From Schistosoma haematobium (lineage: Eukaryota; Platyhelminthes; Trematoda; Strigeidida; Schistosomatidae): a stretch of 64,000 nucleotides of DNA. Numbering within the stretch: position 1 is the stretch's first letter; each line of letters starts with the position of its first letter. The stretch lies in the NCBI RefSeq assembly GCF_000699445.3, contig NC_067197.1, forward strand, positions 1,302,001 through 1,366,000, written 5' to 3'. A program made the translations under genes and the position numbers. The notes beneath the pieces were generated by a model that had not been told where the DNA came from, did no database searches, and saw only the letters and a list, made by a program, of their open reading frames with translations. Below, piece after piece: positions 50,164 through 55,197 of the stretch.

Positions 50164-50903
50164 TCAGAGGCAGTAAAAGACTAGATATAGAATGTAATTC
50201 GTGAATAAATTCGCGGAATGAAAAGTATAATATTGGGAAACTCAGGATTAAGAAGGTAAACAAATTAAATGGATCTGTGCCGCTGTAACAGACTTCTAAC
50301 TGTTGCCAAAAGTCTCCAACTATTGGTCATCATAATCTTCCCCCAAACAATTGGTCTCAGCTATCAACATAAGGCCAACAATTAACTTTATCAACTGACT
50401 CCCTTTCTCAGTTTAGCTTTTAGTAGTTTTTAATAACTTATAATATCAACAAAATACATATCCTACTTAACTTCATACATCTTCGGTCAACTAAACATGT
50501 TAATGAGAAAGAAGGCATAAAAATTCGGATAACGATTAAATTTAGAAAATATATACTTCGTGCAAGTAAATGATAGACGGTAGACAAACAATAAGTAATG
50601 CAGCCGACGTCTAACTCAACGTAGTTCGGTACGATAGACTTAGATAATATTAGGGTGACTCAGTTGTTACAAGTATTTGAAGATAAACACACGTACGTAT
50701 CATAGTTTAGTCACCAGAAGATGGAGAGTAGAATATGAACCTACGATTGGAACCAGATATTATTTGCTTAAAGATAGGTATGGATGTTCCACAACCATAT
50801 AATGAATACATAGCTTAATGTAAAAAAAAATAACTAAGCACTACATATTAAGACTATTTACCTTGTGTTTTTCAGCTTTTTTCATTGAACGTTCGTCAGA
50901 CAT
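15500..50903 (-). CDS. CMTR1: Cap-specific mRNA (nucleoside-2'-O-)methyltransferase 1, 19 exons located
   Basis: Nuclear enzyme that transfers a methyl group from S-adenosylmethionine to the ribose 2'-O of the first transcribed nucleotide, making cap-1 mRNA. Domains in order: a short basic N-terminus; a G-patch (about residues 28-70, [11 protein letters not shown]); the RrmJ-fold methyltransferase with SAM motif ADICAGPGG (about 223-231); the K-D-K-E tetrad in AAMK, LMADG, HFLTK and RPANSER; an inactive guanylyltransferase-like middle region; and a C-terminal tail. All four catalytic residues are present. At about 1,000 residues it is longer than the human protein (835), because of two Ser/Asn/Gln-rich insertions in exons 6 and 9. 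Exons 1-17 join in phase with consensus splice sites. The 5' edge of exon 18 is unresolved. The gene lies 76 bp downstream of GTF2H3 on the same strand and may be expressed from a shared transcript. Confidence 0.94.
15790..16234 (+). mobile_element. 5'-truncated non-LTR insertion with TGAC tail and 12-bp target duplication
   Basis: Flanked by tgcaatattcga at 15778-15789 and 16235-16246, a perfect 12-bp duplication. The insert ends in actgactgac. Within it, tcaatgacatggctcaaaat and ctcccaaattctaatcttc look like the degraded C-terminal codons of a LINE. It sits in the last CMTR1 intron. Confidence 0.8.
16247..17608. other. Last CMTR1 intron, remaining sequence
   Basis: Holds a very old copy of the 0.5-kb repeat (about 16480-16690, minus; ctccgtagtcaccaatcc) and a diverged TGAC-tail fragment (about 17430-17545, minus). 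Nothing else recognised. Confidence 0.5.
17609..17815 (-). CDS. CMTR1: CMTR1 exon 18 (5' boundary unresolved)
   Basis: The minus-strand frame gives [19 protein letters not shown], resembling the ICYYGRLFWEWGDG segment near the CMTR1 C-terminus. Donor gtaacc at 17608-17603 leaves phase 2, which exon 19 requires. The frame is open up to 17815, but none of the candidate acceptors gives the phase exon 17 needs, so another exon or a missed acceptor lies between 17609 and 19237. The true exon is probably shorter than the span given. Confidence 0.6.
17754..17966. repeat. Short inverted repeat (hairpin) beside CMTR1 exon 18
   Basis: Arms 17754-17815 and 17911-17966 are inverted copies (taatatcccaatga with attagattt and taagccaat), with a 10-bp extra segment in the left arm and a ~95-bp spacer. 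The left arm overlaps the open frame of exon 18. Confidence 0.75.
17967..19237. other. CMTR1 intron between exons 17 and 18
   Basis: AT-rich. No repeat recognised. May hide one unresolved small exon. Confidence 0.5.
19238..19347 (-). CDS. CMTR1: CMTR1 exon 17
   Basis: Acceptor cttgttacag, donor gtaatta. Encodes [20 protein letters not shown] and [14 protein letters not shown]. The LVPM core matches the HFVPMGLYIVR segment of the human enzyme. Phases 2 in, 1 out. Confidence 0.82.
19425..19788 (-). pseudogene. RTE-like element, 5' end only
   Basis: The minus strand carries the GC-rich 5' leader (rc of gcccaaccctccttcttcat) and the first ~40 codons of the endonuclease ([11 protein letters not shown]), then stops. 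Most LINE copies lose the 5' end. This one keeps it and lacks the rest. It lies about 80 bp upstream of the acceptor of CMTR1 exon 17. Confidence 0.8.
20061..20430 (+). repeat. 0.5-kb SINE-like repeat, copy 4, 5'-truncated
   Basis: Begins inside the family at aaaattgagaggacaaaaag and ends ggtgcctccttgtaccaa. Lies in the CMTR1 intron between exons 16 and 17. Confidence 0.8.
20431..21002. other. CMTR1 intron sequence
   Basis: AT-rich. No repeat or open frame recognised. Confidence 0.5.
21003..21161 (-). CDS. CMTR1: CMTR1 exon 16
   Basis: Strong polypyrimidine acceptor (ttctccttcttatttttag) and donor gtaagc. The phase-consistent frame reads [14 protein letters not shown], comparable to IFVRLEMKLIKG of the human protein, preceded by about 25 hydrophobic or aromatic residues with no counterpart. 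The intron to exon 15 is only 55 bp. Confidence 0.7.
21217..21330 (-). CDS. CMTR1: CMTR1 exon 15
   Basis: Acceptor tttgttag, donor gtaagt. Encodes [16 protein letters not shown] and [18 protein letters not shown], matching the QLAEKFVKAV...VRVKEVYRLEEM region of the family. Confidence 0.85.
21331..22620. other. CMTR1 intron between exons 14 and 15
   Basis: AT-rich, without recognisable repeats. Confidence 0.5.
22621..22706 (-). CDS. CMTR1: CMTR1 exon 14
   Basis: Acceptor tctttatag, donor gtaagt. Encodes [19 protein letters not shown], matching IHILDVLVLNGTDVREQHF of the guanylyltransferase-like region. Confidence 0.87.
22707..23082. other. CMTR1 intron, 3' flank of the RTE-like element
   Basis: AT-rich. 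Nothing recognised. Confidence 0.5.
23083..26298 (-). mobile_element. Full RTE-like non-LTR retrotransposon
   Basis: A ~3.2-kb element in the sense orientation inside the CMTR1 intron between exons 13 and 14. The GC-rich 5' leader (26110-26298) precedes one long frame (23101-26109), and the 3' end is a GTAA tandem tail (ttac repeats, 23083-23106). The same leader occurs at 19425-19788 and 10844-10965, and 3' fragments occur at 2697, 9776 and 10678, so this family was active here several times. Short-repeat 3' tails are typical of RTE-clade elements (SR2-like in schistosomes). No clear target-site duplication was found. Confidence 0.88.
23101..26109 (-). CDS. RTE-like endonuclease-reverse transcriptase, intact 1002 aa
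   Basis: Makes the DNA copy of the element's RNA at a nicked target. N-terminal AP-type endonuclease (about 28-270): [26 protein letters not shown] and the catalytic SDHH. Central reverse transcriptase (about 500-760): [47 protein letters not shown] and the catalytic FADD. C-terminal region with GAETWR, IHWPDT and a basic GQRKRGRPK near residue 950. No stop or frameshift interrupts it, and all signature residues are there, so the protein may be functional. ATG at 26109 follows the leader. A downstream in-frame Met at residue 17 is an alternative start. Confidence 0.93.
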   Translation of the reverse strand: MTPHDESRNPSEVTRPMPLLTTRAIIYLGTWNVRTMWDTGRAFQIAAEMRRYNLEVLGISETHWTQVGQHRLTTGELLLYSGHEEENAPHTQGVALMLSKQAQNALIGWESHGPRIIKASFKTKKEGISMNIIQCYAPTNDYNEDDKDQFYNRLQSIVEKCPTKDLTILMGDFNAKVGTDNTGYEDIIGRHGLGERNENGERFANLCAFNKLVIGGTIFPHKRIHKTTWTSPDHSTQNQIDHICINKTFRRTIEDVRTKRGADIASDHHLLVAKMKLKLKKHWTTGRTVSQKFNTAFLQDTNKLNKFKIVLSNKFQAFHDLLNREGTTVESNWKGIKEAITSTCHEVLGHKKHHHKEWITVGTLDKILERRNKKAAINTSRTRAEKAKAQAEYTEINKQVKRSIRTDKRKYVEDLATTAEKAAREGNMRQLYDTTKKLSGNRRKPERPVKSKEGKVITNIEEQQNRWVEHFKELLNRPAPLNPPNIEAAPTDLPINVGRPTIEEISMAIRQIKSGKSAGPDNIPAEALKADVAATARILHILFNKIWDEEQVPTDWKEGLLIKIPKKGDLSKCDNYRGITLLSIPGKVFNRVLLNRMKDCVDAQLRDQQAGFRKDRSCTDQIATLRIIVEQSIEWNSSLYINFIDYEKAFDSVDRTTLWKLLRHYGVPQKIVNIIQNSYDGLHCKIVQLTKSFKVKTGVRQGCLLSPFLFLLVIDWIMKTSTSEGKRGIQWTSKMQLDDLDFADDLALLSQTQQQMQDKTNSVAAASAAIGLNIHKGKSRILRYNTECTNPITIDGEDLEDVKTFTYLGSIIDEQGGSDADVKARIGKARAVYLQLRNIWNSKQLSTNTKVRIFNTNVKTVLLYGAETWRTTKAIIQKIQVFINNCLRKILQIHWPDTISNNVLWERTNQIPMEEEIRKKRWKWIGHTLRKAPNCVTRQALTWNPEGQRKRGRPKNTLRREMVIDMRKMNKNWMELEKKAQDRVGWRMLVSGLCSIGSNRRK
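26299..26514. other. CMTR1 intron, between RTE-like element and SINE
   Basis: Short unique stretch between two insertions. Confidence 0.5.
26515..26680 (-). repeat. Fold-back Sm-alpha mini-unit with long inverted ends
   Basis: Starts tatcagaagggtttttgtgg and ends ccacaaaacctcttctgata. The arms are about 60 bp and the centre (gaaaagctggacggtcgtttc) retains a scrap of the hammerhead strand. It is immediately followed by a full plus-strand unit, the same architecture as 3553-4168. Confidence 0.75.
26681..27030 (+). repeat. Sm-alpha-type SINE
   Basis: From ctaatcaacatatgctcaat through the A-box region (cacagtggtctagaggttaa) and B-box (gggttcaaatc) to caattgaatcatgatctcaa. The hammerhead core is degenerate (TCGGAGGA). 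Confidence 0.82.
27031..28006. other. CMTR1 intron sequence
   Basis: AT-rich. About 27440-27600 (gacagctattgaggaccagg to ttagcaatagg) resembles a very old SINE of the hammerhead type. Not certain. Confidence 0.4.
28007..28517 (+). repeat. 0.5-kb SINE-like repeat, copy 5, full length
   Basis: From cctaaatggcctggtacggt to the tail aataaatgaataataaata. Plus strand, antisense to CMTR1. Confidence 0.83.
28540..28625 (-). repeat. tRNA-derived SINE head
   Basis: On the minus strand, gttgcctagtggttaggatg (A-box like) and ggttcaaacccc (B-box) lie at tRNA-like spacing. It does not fold into a proper cloverleaf (no matching acceptor stem seen), so a SINE head rather than a tRNA gene. Confidence 0.6.
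28748..28935 (+). repeat. Old hammerhead-SINE relative
   Basis: Contains CTGAAGA, an imperfect stem II (GTTCT...AGGAT) and GAAGC followed by ATC/CAGTCC, the order of a hammerhead, but with the closing A-U pair lost. Probably an inactive, older subfamily. Confidence 0.45.
29109..29234 (-). CDS. CMTR1: CMTR1 exon 13
   Basis: Acceptor ttgctttag, donor gtaatt. Encodes [20 protein letters not shown] and [18 protein letters not shown], the segment equivalent to DRWIKLDLKTELPRDTLLSV. Confidence 0.85.
29235..30239. other. CMTR1 intron between exons 12 and 13
   Basis: No repeat recognised. Confidence 0.5.
30240..30446 (-). CDS. CMTR1: CMTR1 exon 12
   Basis: Acceptor tctttatag, donor gtaagt. Encodes [20 protein letters not shown] and [10 protein letters not shown], aligning with [20 protein letters not shown]. 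Start of the guanylyltransferase-like region. Confidence 0.85.
30447..31505. other. CMTR1 intron between exons 11 and 12
   Basis: No repeat recognised. Confidence 0.5.
31506..31586 (-). CDS. CMTR1: CMTR1 exon 11
   Basis: Acceptor tttttgaag, donor gtaagt, 27 codons: [14 protein letters not shown] and [11 protein letters not shown] follows the conserved LEKWK / LRLWG position. The rest of this linker is not conserved. Confidence 0.78.
31587..33176. other. CMTR1 intron between exons 10 and 11
   Basis: No repeat recognised apart from an AAC run near 33113-33133. Confidence 0.5.
33177..33291 (-). CDS. CMTR1: CMTR1 exon 10
   Basis: Acceptor ccctttag, donor gtaatt. Encodes [20 protein letters not shown] and RTCLEKWK, matching [20 protein letters not shown]. 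Confidence 0.88.
33292..34305. other. CMTR1 intron between exons 9 and 10, right of exon 10
   Basis: Holds the candidate solo LTR 33765-34072. Otherwise unique-looking. Confidence 0.5.
33765..34072 (-). repeat. Candidate solo LTR
   Basis: A 308-bp segment that on the minus strand starts TGTTGAGTCGGC, ends GGGTTACCA (TG...CA), and contains a TATA-like tctataaatac about two-thirds in. No target duplication seen and no partner LTR in the window. It is much more GC-balanced than its flanks. Confidence 0.4.
34306..34820 (-). repeat. 0.5-kb SINE-like repeat, copy 6, full length
   Basis: Tail at 34306-34328, 5' end near 34820. Shares private variants with copy 8 at 44299-44825 (for example cactaagtgtatcctccg and its reverse complement there). 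Confidence 0.85.
34996..35424 (-). CDS. CMTR1: CMTR1 exon 9
   Basis: The acceptor atcaag before TTATTTAGTATGC (not the nearer tttag) gives RYLVCKNL, matching RYVVCKGL. The donor is gtaagt. A ~70-residue Ser/Gln/Thr-rich insertion follows ([23 protein letters not shown]) before the conserved [18 protein letters not shown] and the [20 protein letters not shown] part. Confidence 0.88.
35425..36889. other. CMTR1 intron between exons 8 and 9
   Basis: Mostly unique-looking. At about 36650-36790 a B-box-like ggttcaagtcc is followed by gagacgaaac, which suggests a further diverged hammerhead-type SINE. Confidence 0.4.
36890..37022 (-). CDS. CMTR1: CMTR1 exon 8
   Basis: Acceptor aaatttag, donor gttagt. 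Encodes [20 protein letters not shown] and [12 protein letters not shown]. Carries the second catalytic Lys (FLTK) and the catalytic Glu (NSER). Confidence 0.93.
37074..37200 (-). repeat. Sm-alpha half-unit, inverted, cut inside the hammerhead
   Basis: Starts tatcagaggggtttttgtgg and runs to gggactcctcag (rc CTGAGGAGTCCC). It then joins directly to a plus-strand unit, losing the outer strand of stem I. Confidence 0.78.
37201..37425 (+). repeat. Sm-alpha-type SINE, 5'-truncated
   Basis: From cgtgaattggttagagttag to ttgactcatgatctcaac. Good A-box (gatctagtggttaagcgctc). Hammerhead degenerate (GACCAAAC). Confidence 0.8.
37447..37534 (+). repeat. 88-bp direct repeat, copy 1
   Basis: tcaccaaaaattaactccac to agattctgttaa. 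Repeated at 39647-39734 with one mismatch. Function and family unknown. Confidence 0.85.
37970..38022 (+). repeat. (TAA)n microsatellite
   Basis: About 17 uninterrupted TAA units directly upstream of an Sm-alpha-type SINE. Confidence 0.95.
38027..38352 (+). repeat. Sm-alpha-type SINE with inverted 3'-end scrap at its head
   Basis: gaaatcatgagtcaattga (inverted 3' end) precedes the full unit with its B-box (gattcgaatct). The hammerhead core is CTGGAGA and GAGAC, both disabling. Ends cacaaaacccctccctc. Confidence 0.82.
38353..38812. other. CMTR1 intron between exons 7 and 8, remaining sequence
   Basis: AT-rich. Nothing recognised. Confidence 0.5.
38813..38909 (-). CDS. CMTR1: CMTR1 exon 7
   Basis: Acceptor ttgcttcag, donor gtaggt. 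Encodes [20 protein letters not shown] and [13 protein letters not shown], nearly collinear with [20 protein letters not shown]. Confidence 0.93.
38910..39933. other. CMTR1 intron between exons 6 and 7
   Basis: Contains a diverged TGAC-tail fragment (about 39270-39450) and the second 88-bp repeat copy (39647-39734). Confidence 0.6.
39647..39734 (+). repeat. 88-bp direct repeat, copy 2
   Basis: Identical to 37447-37534 except accaatgg for actaatgg. The offset is exactly 2,200 bp. Confidence 0.85.
39934..40389 (-). CDS. CMTR1: CMTR1 exon 6 (SAM-binding core)
   Basis: Acceptor tttacacag, donor gttagt. Encodes [20 protein letters not shown] (SAM motif I), then a ~55-residue Ser/Asn/Thr-rich insertion absent from human CMTR1. 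The fold resumes with [19 protein letters not shown] and VHILMADG with the catalytic Asp. Confidence 0.95.
40544..40957 (+). repeat. 0.5-kb SINE-like repeat, copy 7
   Basis: Starts gccccc aaatgccctgg and ends near cctcacgcaaataaaatga. The last ~50 bp are missing. Confidence 0.82.
41322..41402. repeat. Unclassified ~70-bp repeat, copy 3, partly inverted
   Basis: Begins ttctctgagctg on the plus strand, then continues as the reverse complement of the same family (aagtttgtgctgatgatgtc to ccatccagctcagag). Confidence 0.55.
41801..42634. mobile_element. Candidate fold-back / MITE-like DNA element
   Basis: Two inverted arms of about 135-145 bp, 41801-41945 and 42500-42634, share aactcgta, tttccagt, caaattaggaa/caaattagga-type blocks, aacacagtgg, cttgtaagtatattat and ggggcgt in reverse complement, at about 80% identity by eye. 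The ~550-bp centre has no open frame. No transposase and no clear target duplication found. Not similar to the other repeats of the window. Confidence 0.6.
43246..43375 (-). repeat. Sm-alpha fragment folded at the hammerhead cleavage site
   Basis: The minus-strand 3' end (tatcagatgggtttttgtgg to ggaagcactgg) joins directly to ccgtccaatgcttccaag, the same sequence on the plus strand. The junction falls at the hammerhead cut region. The flank atgaaaaatgatatgataaa is shared with 3521. Confidence 0.7.
43594..43663 (-). CDS. CMTR1: CMTR1 exon 5
   Basis: Acceptor atcttttag, donor gtaagt. Encodes [18 protein letters not shown] and APKD. Carries the first catalytic Lys (AAMK). Phase 2 in, 0 out. Confidence 0.93.
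43664..44298. other. CMTR1 intron between exons 4 and 5, left part
   Basis: AT-rich. Nothing recognised. Confidence 0.5.
44299..44825 (+). repeat. 0.5-kb SINE-like repeat, copy 8, full length
   Basis: From gccccc aaacgccctgg to taaataaataaataa. Flanked by tcattct at 44289-44295 and 44826-44832, a likely target-site duplication. Sister of copy 6 in the opposite orientation. Confidence 0.85.
44826..45773. other. CMTR1 intron between exons 4 and 5, right part
   Basis: AT-rich. An open frame at 45282-45653 (plus) has no recognisable product and is not reported as a gene. Confidence 0.5.
45774..45868 (-). CDS. CMTR1: CMTR1 exon 4
   Basis: Acceptor tatgtatag, donor gtaaat. Encodes [20 protein letters not shown] and [12 protein letters not shown], aligning with ARTRANPYEMIRGVFFLNR. 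Confidence 0.92.
46060..46385 (+). repeat. Sm-alpha-type SINE, old copy
   Basis: Recognisable order (gagaagttgtgactagtaga, gacaatggatgacttgcg, ctaaaggttaagtgctcat, gatcccacagtgggattaga) but strongly diverged. The hammerhead is destroyed. Confidence 0.65.
46386..46837. other. CMTR1 intron, left flank of the LTR element
   Basis: Moderately GC-rich stretch 46450-46700. Possibly an old LTR or LINE fragment, not recognised. Confidence 0.4.
46843..47146 (+). repeat. 5' LTR
   Basis: 304 bp with a CCAAT box (tatccaatcagc, about 46918) and a TATA-like tataaatatactg about 60 bp downstream. Confidence 0.9.
47174..48135 (+). pseudogene. Gag-like reading frame of the LTR element, one frameshift
   Basis: ATG at 47174 ([20 protein letters not shown]) opens a frame to 47806. 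An overlapping frame continues from about 47665 ([11 protein letters not shown], then [12 protein letters not shown]) to 48135. The Leu/Gln-rich N-terminus looks like a helical Gag start. No CCHC knuckle or protease motif was seen. One frameshift near 47660 separates the two parts. This is not a host gene, because it lies exactly between the LTRs. Confidence 0.7.
48241..48546 (+). repeat. 3' LTR
   Basis: 306 bp, colinear with the 5' LTR. Differences include ggagaac for ggaggac, tacctgg for tagctgg and changes in the last 15 bases. Confidence 0.9.
48623..49027 (-). CDS. CMTR1: CMTR1 exon 3 (G-patch)
   Basis: Acceptor gggtcaatag, donor gttcgc (weak). Encodes [12 protein letters not shown] and KQKGRSGLG, the G-patch, then [10 protein letters not shown] and [17 protein letters not shown], equivalent to ETEFCGEELLHSVLQCK. 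Confidence 0.92.
49028..49848. other. CMTR1 intron 2
   Basis: AT-rich. No repeat recognised. Confidence 0.5.
49849..49887 (-). CDS. CMTR1: CMTR1 exon 2
   Basis: Thirteen codons, [13 protein letters not shown], between acceptor tttttttacag and donor gtaagt. Reads in frame from exon 1 and into exon 3, giving [14 protein letters not shown] (compare QKLMAKMGFREGEG). Confidence 0.88.
49888..50861. other. CMTR1 intron 1
   Basis: Contains a compound microsatellite at about 50083-50164. Otherwise unique-looking. Confidence 0.6.
50083..50164 (+). repeat. Compound (ATT)n(AGT)n microsatellite
   Basis: A run of ATT units passes directly into a run of AGT units. Confidence 0.95.
50862..50903 (-). CDS. 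CMTR1: CMTR1 exon 1
   Basis: [14 protein letters not shown], then donor gtaaat. The ATG directly follows cgcattatag, an AG acceptor preceded by a pyrimidine tract (ttgttcttttcttcttgac). That fits spliced-leader addition immediately before the start codon, though a cis acceptor cannot be excluded. Confidence 0.85.
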
Positions 50904-50979
50904 CTATAATGCGAATAAGCATCTTAAGTTAATATACATTGTCAAGAAGAAAAGAACAAGTCTCTTGTTTTGTATTTAT
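50904..50979 (-). promoter_or_regulatory. 76-bp intercistronic region with trans-splice acceptor
   Basis: In minus-strand order: AATAAA overlapping the upstream stop, a short spacer, a pyrimidine-rich tract, then cgcattatag and the CMTR1 ATG. There is no room for a separate promoter of usual size. Confidence 0.7.
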
Positions 50980-50980
50980 T
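50975..50980 (-). terminator. Poly(A) signal of GTF2H3 overlapping its stop codon
   Basis: The minus strand reads ATGTGAATAAATAC. The TGA stop (50982-50980) shares its last base with AATAAA. Confidence 0.75.
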
Positions 50981-51924
50981 CACATGTTTTGTACAGCTGG
51001 TAACAAAAAAGGAGTATTACAAGTAGGGCATATCGGATTAAACTCACAAAATACAGACAAACATATCGAACAAACATAACCAATATCAATCAATCGTTTA
51101 TGACAAAAGCATGCAGCTCGAAAGTCAACACCACTGGATCGACTATCTGGAAGTAAAAGAGATGTTCTCATTTTAGATGATGGCAAAAATACTGACAACA
51201 AATACTGTAGTAATCCAGAAACTCTTGGTACTTGCAAGTAAATTCCACCAGTTAGATCTGCAGCCTGCTGAAGAAGACTTGAGTGTCCAAGAGAACTTAG
51301 CCCACATCTGCTATTTAAATTATCTGACTGTTGTGGTAACGATAACACACATGTGTCTATTGGAACATGAAGCTTTTGAGCTGTGAACACAGAATTCATC
51401 AACGCTAAGTATTGAGAAGAATTGTCATCAGACGCCTTAATAATCAGTATCCGAGATGAAATCTTTTCACTCCCTTCGCTAAACTCCATAGTCATCTCTA
51501 AAGAGTCATTTAAATGCCTTGTAGATGGCTGCAATTCACGACACCGCCGAAGGTAATAACACAATGCTTTTATTATCGCACCAGCCAAAACAATTTGTGT
51601 GCTTGTAGAAGAACAGGAGGTCACAAGGTTTAATGCTAGTTGCCTGACAGTGTTATTCATACAGCTAAGTGCGTCATTCTGGCCATCATTTGAAGCACTA
51701 GTTGGAGGTTCCGATTCGTTTGGATAAATAAACTTTATTTCAGAAGGTGTAACTCCTATTACTGCTAACTCGTTATGTGGAGACAACATTAAATGACTAT
51801 TTGCGAAACCAAGGGCTGCCTCAATGCAATTTGGCAAACTAAATTCACTTCTACAAGAACCCCATGAGGCGGGGGTCATATCTAGTACCAACAATAATAG
51901 ATTTCTTAATTCTGTTGACGACAT
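50980..51924 (-). CDS. GTF2H3: General transcription factor IIH subunit 3 (p34/Tfb4), intronless
   Basis: Core TFIIH subunit, needed for RNA polymerase II promoter opening and nucleotide-excision repair in the nucleus. 314 residues, close to the human 308. It has an N-terminal vWA-like fold (LLLVLDMTPASWG, ANSHLMLSPHNELAVIGV, FIYPN), a middle helix region (AGAIIKALCYYLRR, SRILIIKASDD, DLTGGIYLQVP, LLQYLLSVFLP), and a C-terminal C4-type zinc-binding module (RAACFCHKRL, YVCSICLSVFCEFNPICPTC). I place the start at ATG TCG (51924). The frame extends four codons further to a TTG but lacks an upstream ATG. No intron. It is immediately upstream of CMTR1 on the same strand. Confidence 0.97.
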   Translation of the reverse strand: MSSTELRNLLLLVLDMTPASWGSCRSEFSLPNCIEAALGFANSHLMLSPHNELAVIGVTPSEIKFIYPNESEPPTSASNDGQNDALSCMNNTVRQLALNLVTSCSSTSTQIVLAGAIIKALCYYLRRCRELQPSTRHLNDSLEMTMEFSEGSEKISSRILIIKASDDNSSQYLALMNSVFTAQKLHVPIDTCVLSLPQQSDNLNSRCGLSSLGHSSLLQQAADLTGGIYLQVPRVSGLLQYLLSVFLPSSKMRTSLLLPDSRSSGVDFRAACFCHKRLIDIGYVCSICLSVFCEFNPICPTCNTPFLLPAVQNM

Positions 51925-52519
51925 TGTAGAGATCAAGCAGAAAAATCTAGGAAAATTTGGACAATGATATTCTCGAAATCTTCAGGGGAAACTGATGTTC
52001 TTTTGTTTTGCTTGGCAATAGAGATAGATCGAGTAAGGGTCTCTAAGAAATATGCAATTAATCCAGAAAGAACCTAACCTGATAAATAGAGTTCTACTAA
52101 GTGATCACAAAGGGAAGCTGCTTCGCTATTAACTAGAAGTAGGAATAAGCTCAAAAATGACATACTTTTCGTTTTCGAATCCACAAAAAATGATTTTATA
52201 ATTGACGTGGTGATTTGTTCCTAGTGGGTAAACACCGAGAAACCTAAACATACCATGAATTGTCCTATCAGCTGCTACAACACCATTGGATGACCGATCT
52301 CAGTTGAAATCTACAGGTTACTGAAACCTTGAATTTGATGTTAGAAAACAAACCACTATCCGTACCTTACATCTAGGTGTAACGTCTTTGGGAAGAGCTA
52401 GTCAGTGAGTCCACCTTCGATTGCCAATTGGAATCCACATGCATCCAGATAGGCCACATGGCGCCAGGATCAAGCACAAAAGCAATCTGTAGCTGACCAT
52501 ACGGTTTCAAATTGAAAGC
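51925..52519. other. 5' flank of GTF2H3
   Basis: Presumably holds the promoter of the GTF2H3-CMTR1 pair. No clear core element recognised. About 52400-52519 may already be 5' sequence of the CR1-like remnant. Confidence 0.45.
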
Positions 52520-55190
52520 ATAAACTGCTTATACATGAGCGCCGCGAGTTTACCAAATAAAATGAATGAGCTACGTGAACTTGACAATGCTACTAATGCT
52601 CATCTGATTGGAATATCTAAAACTTGGATATCTTTTAGGAGCTGGCAATATCTGGGATATCTTTGTTTCGCAACGACAGAAAAACAGGAATTGGGGGTGG
52701 AGTAGCCTTATACACAAGATCATGCCTGGAGGCACATCAAGTTCACAACTAAGAGTTTATCAGTCTTGATGAATCTGTATGGTGCTCAGTAAGATTGTCT
52801 ACCACCTCTATGTGTCTCGTTGGAGTCATCTAAAGGAGGTGAAAACTCAACTGAAGCTCGGTTCTTCAACTTCATTGAGGATCTGGGATTATTCGAAAAT
52901 GTGAAGTCGGCAACTCGTCGGAGAAACAGTCAGATGCTGTCGTGCTTCGAGTGGGTATTTACAAACGAAGAATTCCTAGTTGACAACCTCTCAATCTTGG
53001 CTCCCCTGGGGAAAAGCGATCACGCTGTTATAGCTTTCAGTTTCGTCAGCAAAACTGAGCTAAGATATACCACCAACAACAGGCGCTGGAATTTCAAACG
53101 GTTGAATATGTCAGCTTTATAGGACTATCTGCAACAGGTGGATTGGGGTGTTCACCCTCAACTTGATGTGGATGTTCATTGGGACTTCTTACTGCACACG
53201 TTCTTATGTGCTACAAAGCATTCAGTTCCTCAAACGGTCCCCAAAAGCTACAAGCAACCTACAATCATCAAGAACCGCACTCTTTGCTTGCTAAGCCGCA
53301 AAAAGTACTGTTGGGCAGAATACAAACAAACTGACAACGGCGCGTACAGGCAATACAAACATATAAGGAACATATGCACCAAATCAATAAGAGAAGACAG
53401 GCTTCAGTACCAGACAAAGCTTATGGATAAATTTGTCTCCAATCCGAAAAGCTTATTGCGCTATGCAGCCTCTCTTCGACAAGCCAAAACTGTAGTTTCC
53501 CAACTGCTAGGTCCTATTGGCCCGACCAATAACGACGGTGACACCGCTAAGCTTTTGGCTGAACAATACTTTCGGACATTTCAACCGACCCATATCAACT
53601 ATACTGATGACAGCTTCATTTGCAACTTCACAGGACTTTCCAAAGTGAATCTGAGCGCTAGCTTGGTATTCTGGAAACTGCAGCGCCTAAGAAAATACAC
53701 TTCTCCTGGCCCAGATATGGTTCATTCTGCTATATGAGGGAGGCAGCTTCAATCCTGGCAACACCAATCAGCGCGATGTTCTCACGCTCGCTAAGCCGAG
53801 GCAAACTTCCGGAAACTTGGAAGTTGGCTTACATCACACCAATTTTCAAAGGAGCTCGACGCAACGGACCTTCAAGTTACGACCGGTGGCTCTTCTCTCT
53901 ATACCTTCAAAAATCATGGAATCCCCGATATGCGATGTAAGATATGACTATTTGATGTCCTTAAGTTTCTTCTTACCCCAACAGCATGATTTCAGGAAGG
54001 ATTAATATTGTATGGCCAACCTGTTGACCGCGGTGGGCATATGGACAAGCATCCTTGATAGTAAGGGAAGGTTGATATCATTTACCTTGATTTCTCAAAA
54101 GCTTTTGATAAGGTTAACAGTATGTGTCTTATCAATAAGCTCAAAGGATTGGGTATCAGACCACCTCTATTTGACTGGCTCATTTCATATCTGAAAAATC
54201 GACATTTTAAGGTCAGGGTTAACTTCAATTTATCTCAGGCTATGGAATGTCCTAGTTGTTTCCCCAGGGCTCAGTACTAAGACCTCTTCTCTTCCTGATT
54301 TATATAAATGATCTCCCACAACAGGTGTCGTTAGACTTATTGCTTTTCGCTGATGACGTGAAACTTTGGAGAGAGGTACGCAACCATGACGATATACAGG
54401 CACTTCAGGAGAATCTGACGCGACTTCAAAGTTGGACAGGCGCTAACAGACCTTCCTTTAACACTTCAAAGTGTAAAGTAGTTCATTTGAAACATGTTGC
54501 AGACTAGAGTCACAATTTAAGAGACTCCTCTCTAGTCCTGATGCCCTATGATTCGAAGTCGCACGCTAACTGTGACAGAAATGCCTTTCGAGCAAACCTT
54601 GCACTGATAACATCGAAGCGCATTCTTGGACAGTTTGACGATAGAACTTTCCACATAATTTTCAACAGTTTTATTCGTCTCCATTTAGAGTACGGAAACA
54701 TAGTATTTCCTCCCTCATTTCAAAAGGATAAGGACACTCTGGAGCGTATCCAACGACGAGCCACCAAATCAGTTCAGGACTCAAATTTAAACATTATAAA
54801 GAGCGCCTCCTATCACTCAACCTTTACCCATAAGAGTATAGGCGTCGTAGATGTGACCTTCTGATGGCTTACAGTATCCCTAACACTTCTGGACATCCCC
54901 TTAAACACCTACATAAGTTTAGCTCCGACACAAACCTAAGGGGTAACACCCAGAAACTGTAGACACAATACAGCAGAACGGACTGTAGACCCAACCTCTA
55001 CTCCTTAAGAGTTGTCAAATACTGGAATTCACTGCTGACTAAACTAGTCCAAGCGACTTCCCAGGAGTCCACTAAGAGGAAACTTGACCTATTCTTAAGG
55101 AGTAAGGATAACATCTCACTATGATTTACCAATTTTTCCCTCTATTATCGTTAATATACCTAGATTCCCTCCTGGAGGTATTGGTGACCC
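52520..55190 (+). pseudogene. Decayed CR1-like non-LTR retrotransposon
   Basis: The endonuclease remnant starts MSAASLPNKMNELRELDNAT with HLIGISKTWI and includes GKSDHAVIAF near 53020. The reverse transcriptase is broken over several frames: SPGPDMVHSAI, LPETWKLAYITPIFKGA, then YLDFSKAFDKVN (54083-54120), then FLIYINDLP and LLLFADDVKLW (54297-54371), then the C-terminal LEYGNIVFPP and LERIQRRATK. At least six frame changes or stops. The ORF2 signature order is complete, so it was once near full length. It sits between GTF2H3 and the region at 55198. Confidence 0.88.
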
Positions 55191-55197
55191 ACCGCTA

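Noticed and set aside
50083..50164. CRISPR-like or regulatory tandem array
   Set aside because: A plain compound trinucleotide microsatellite.
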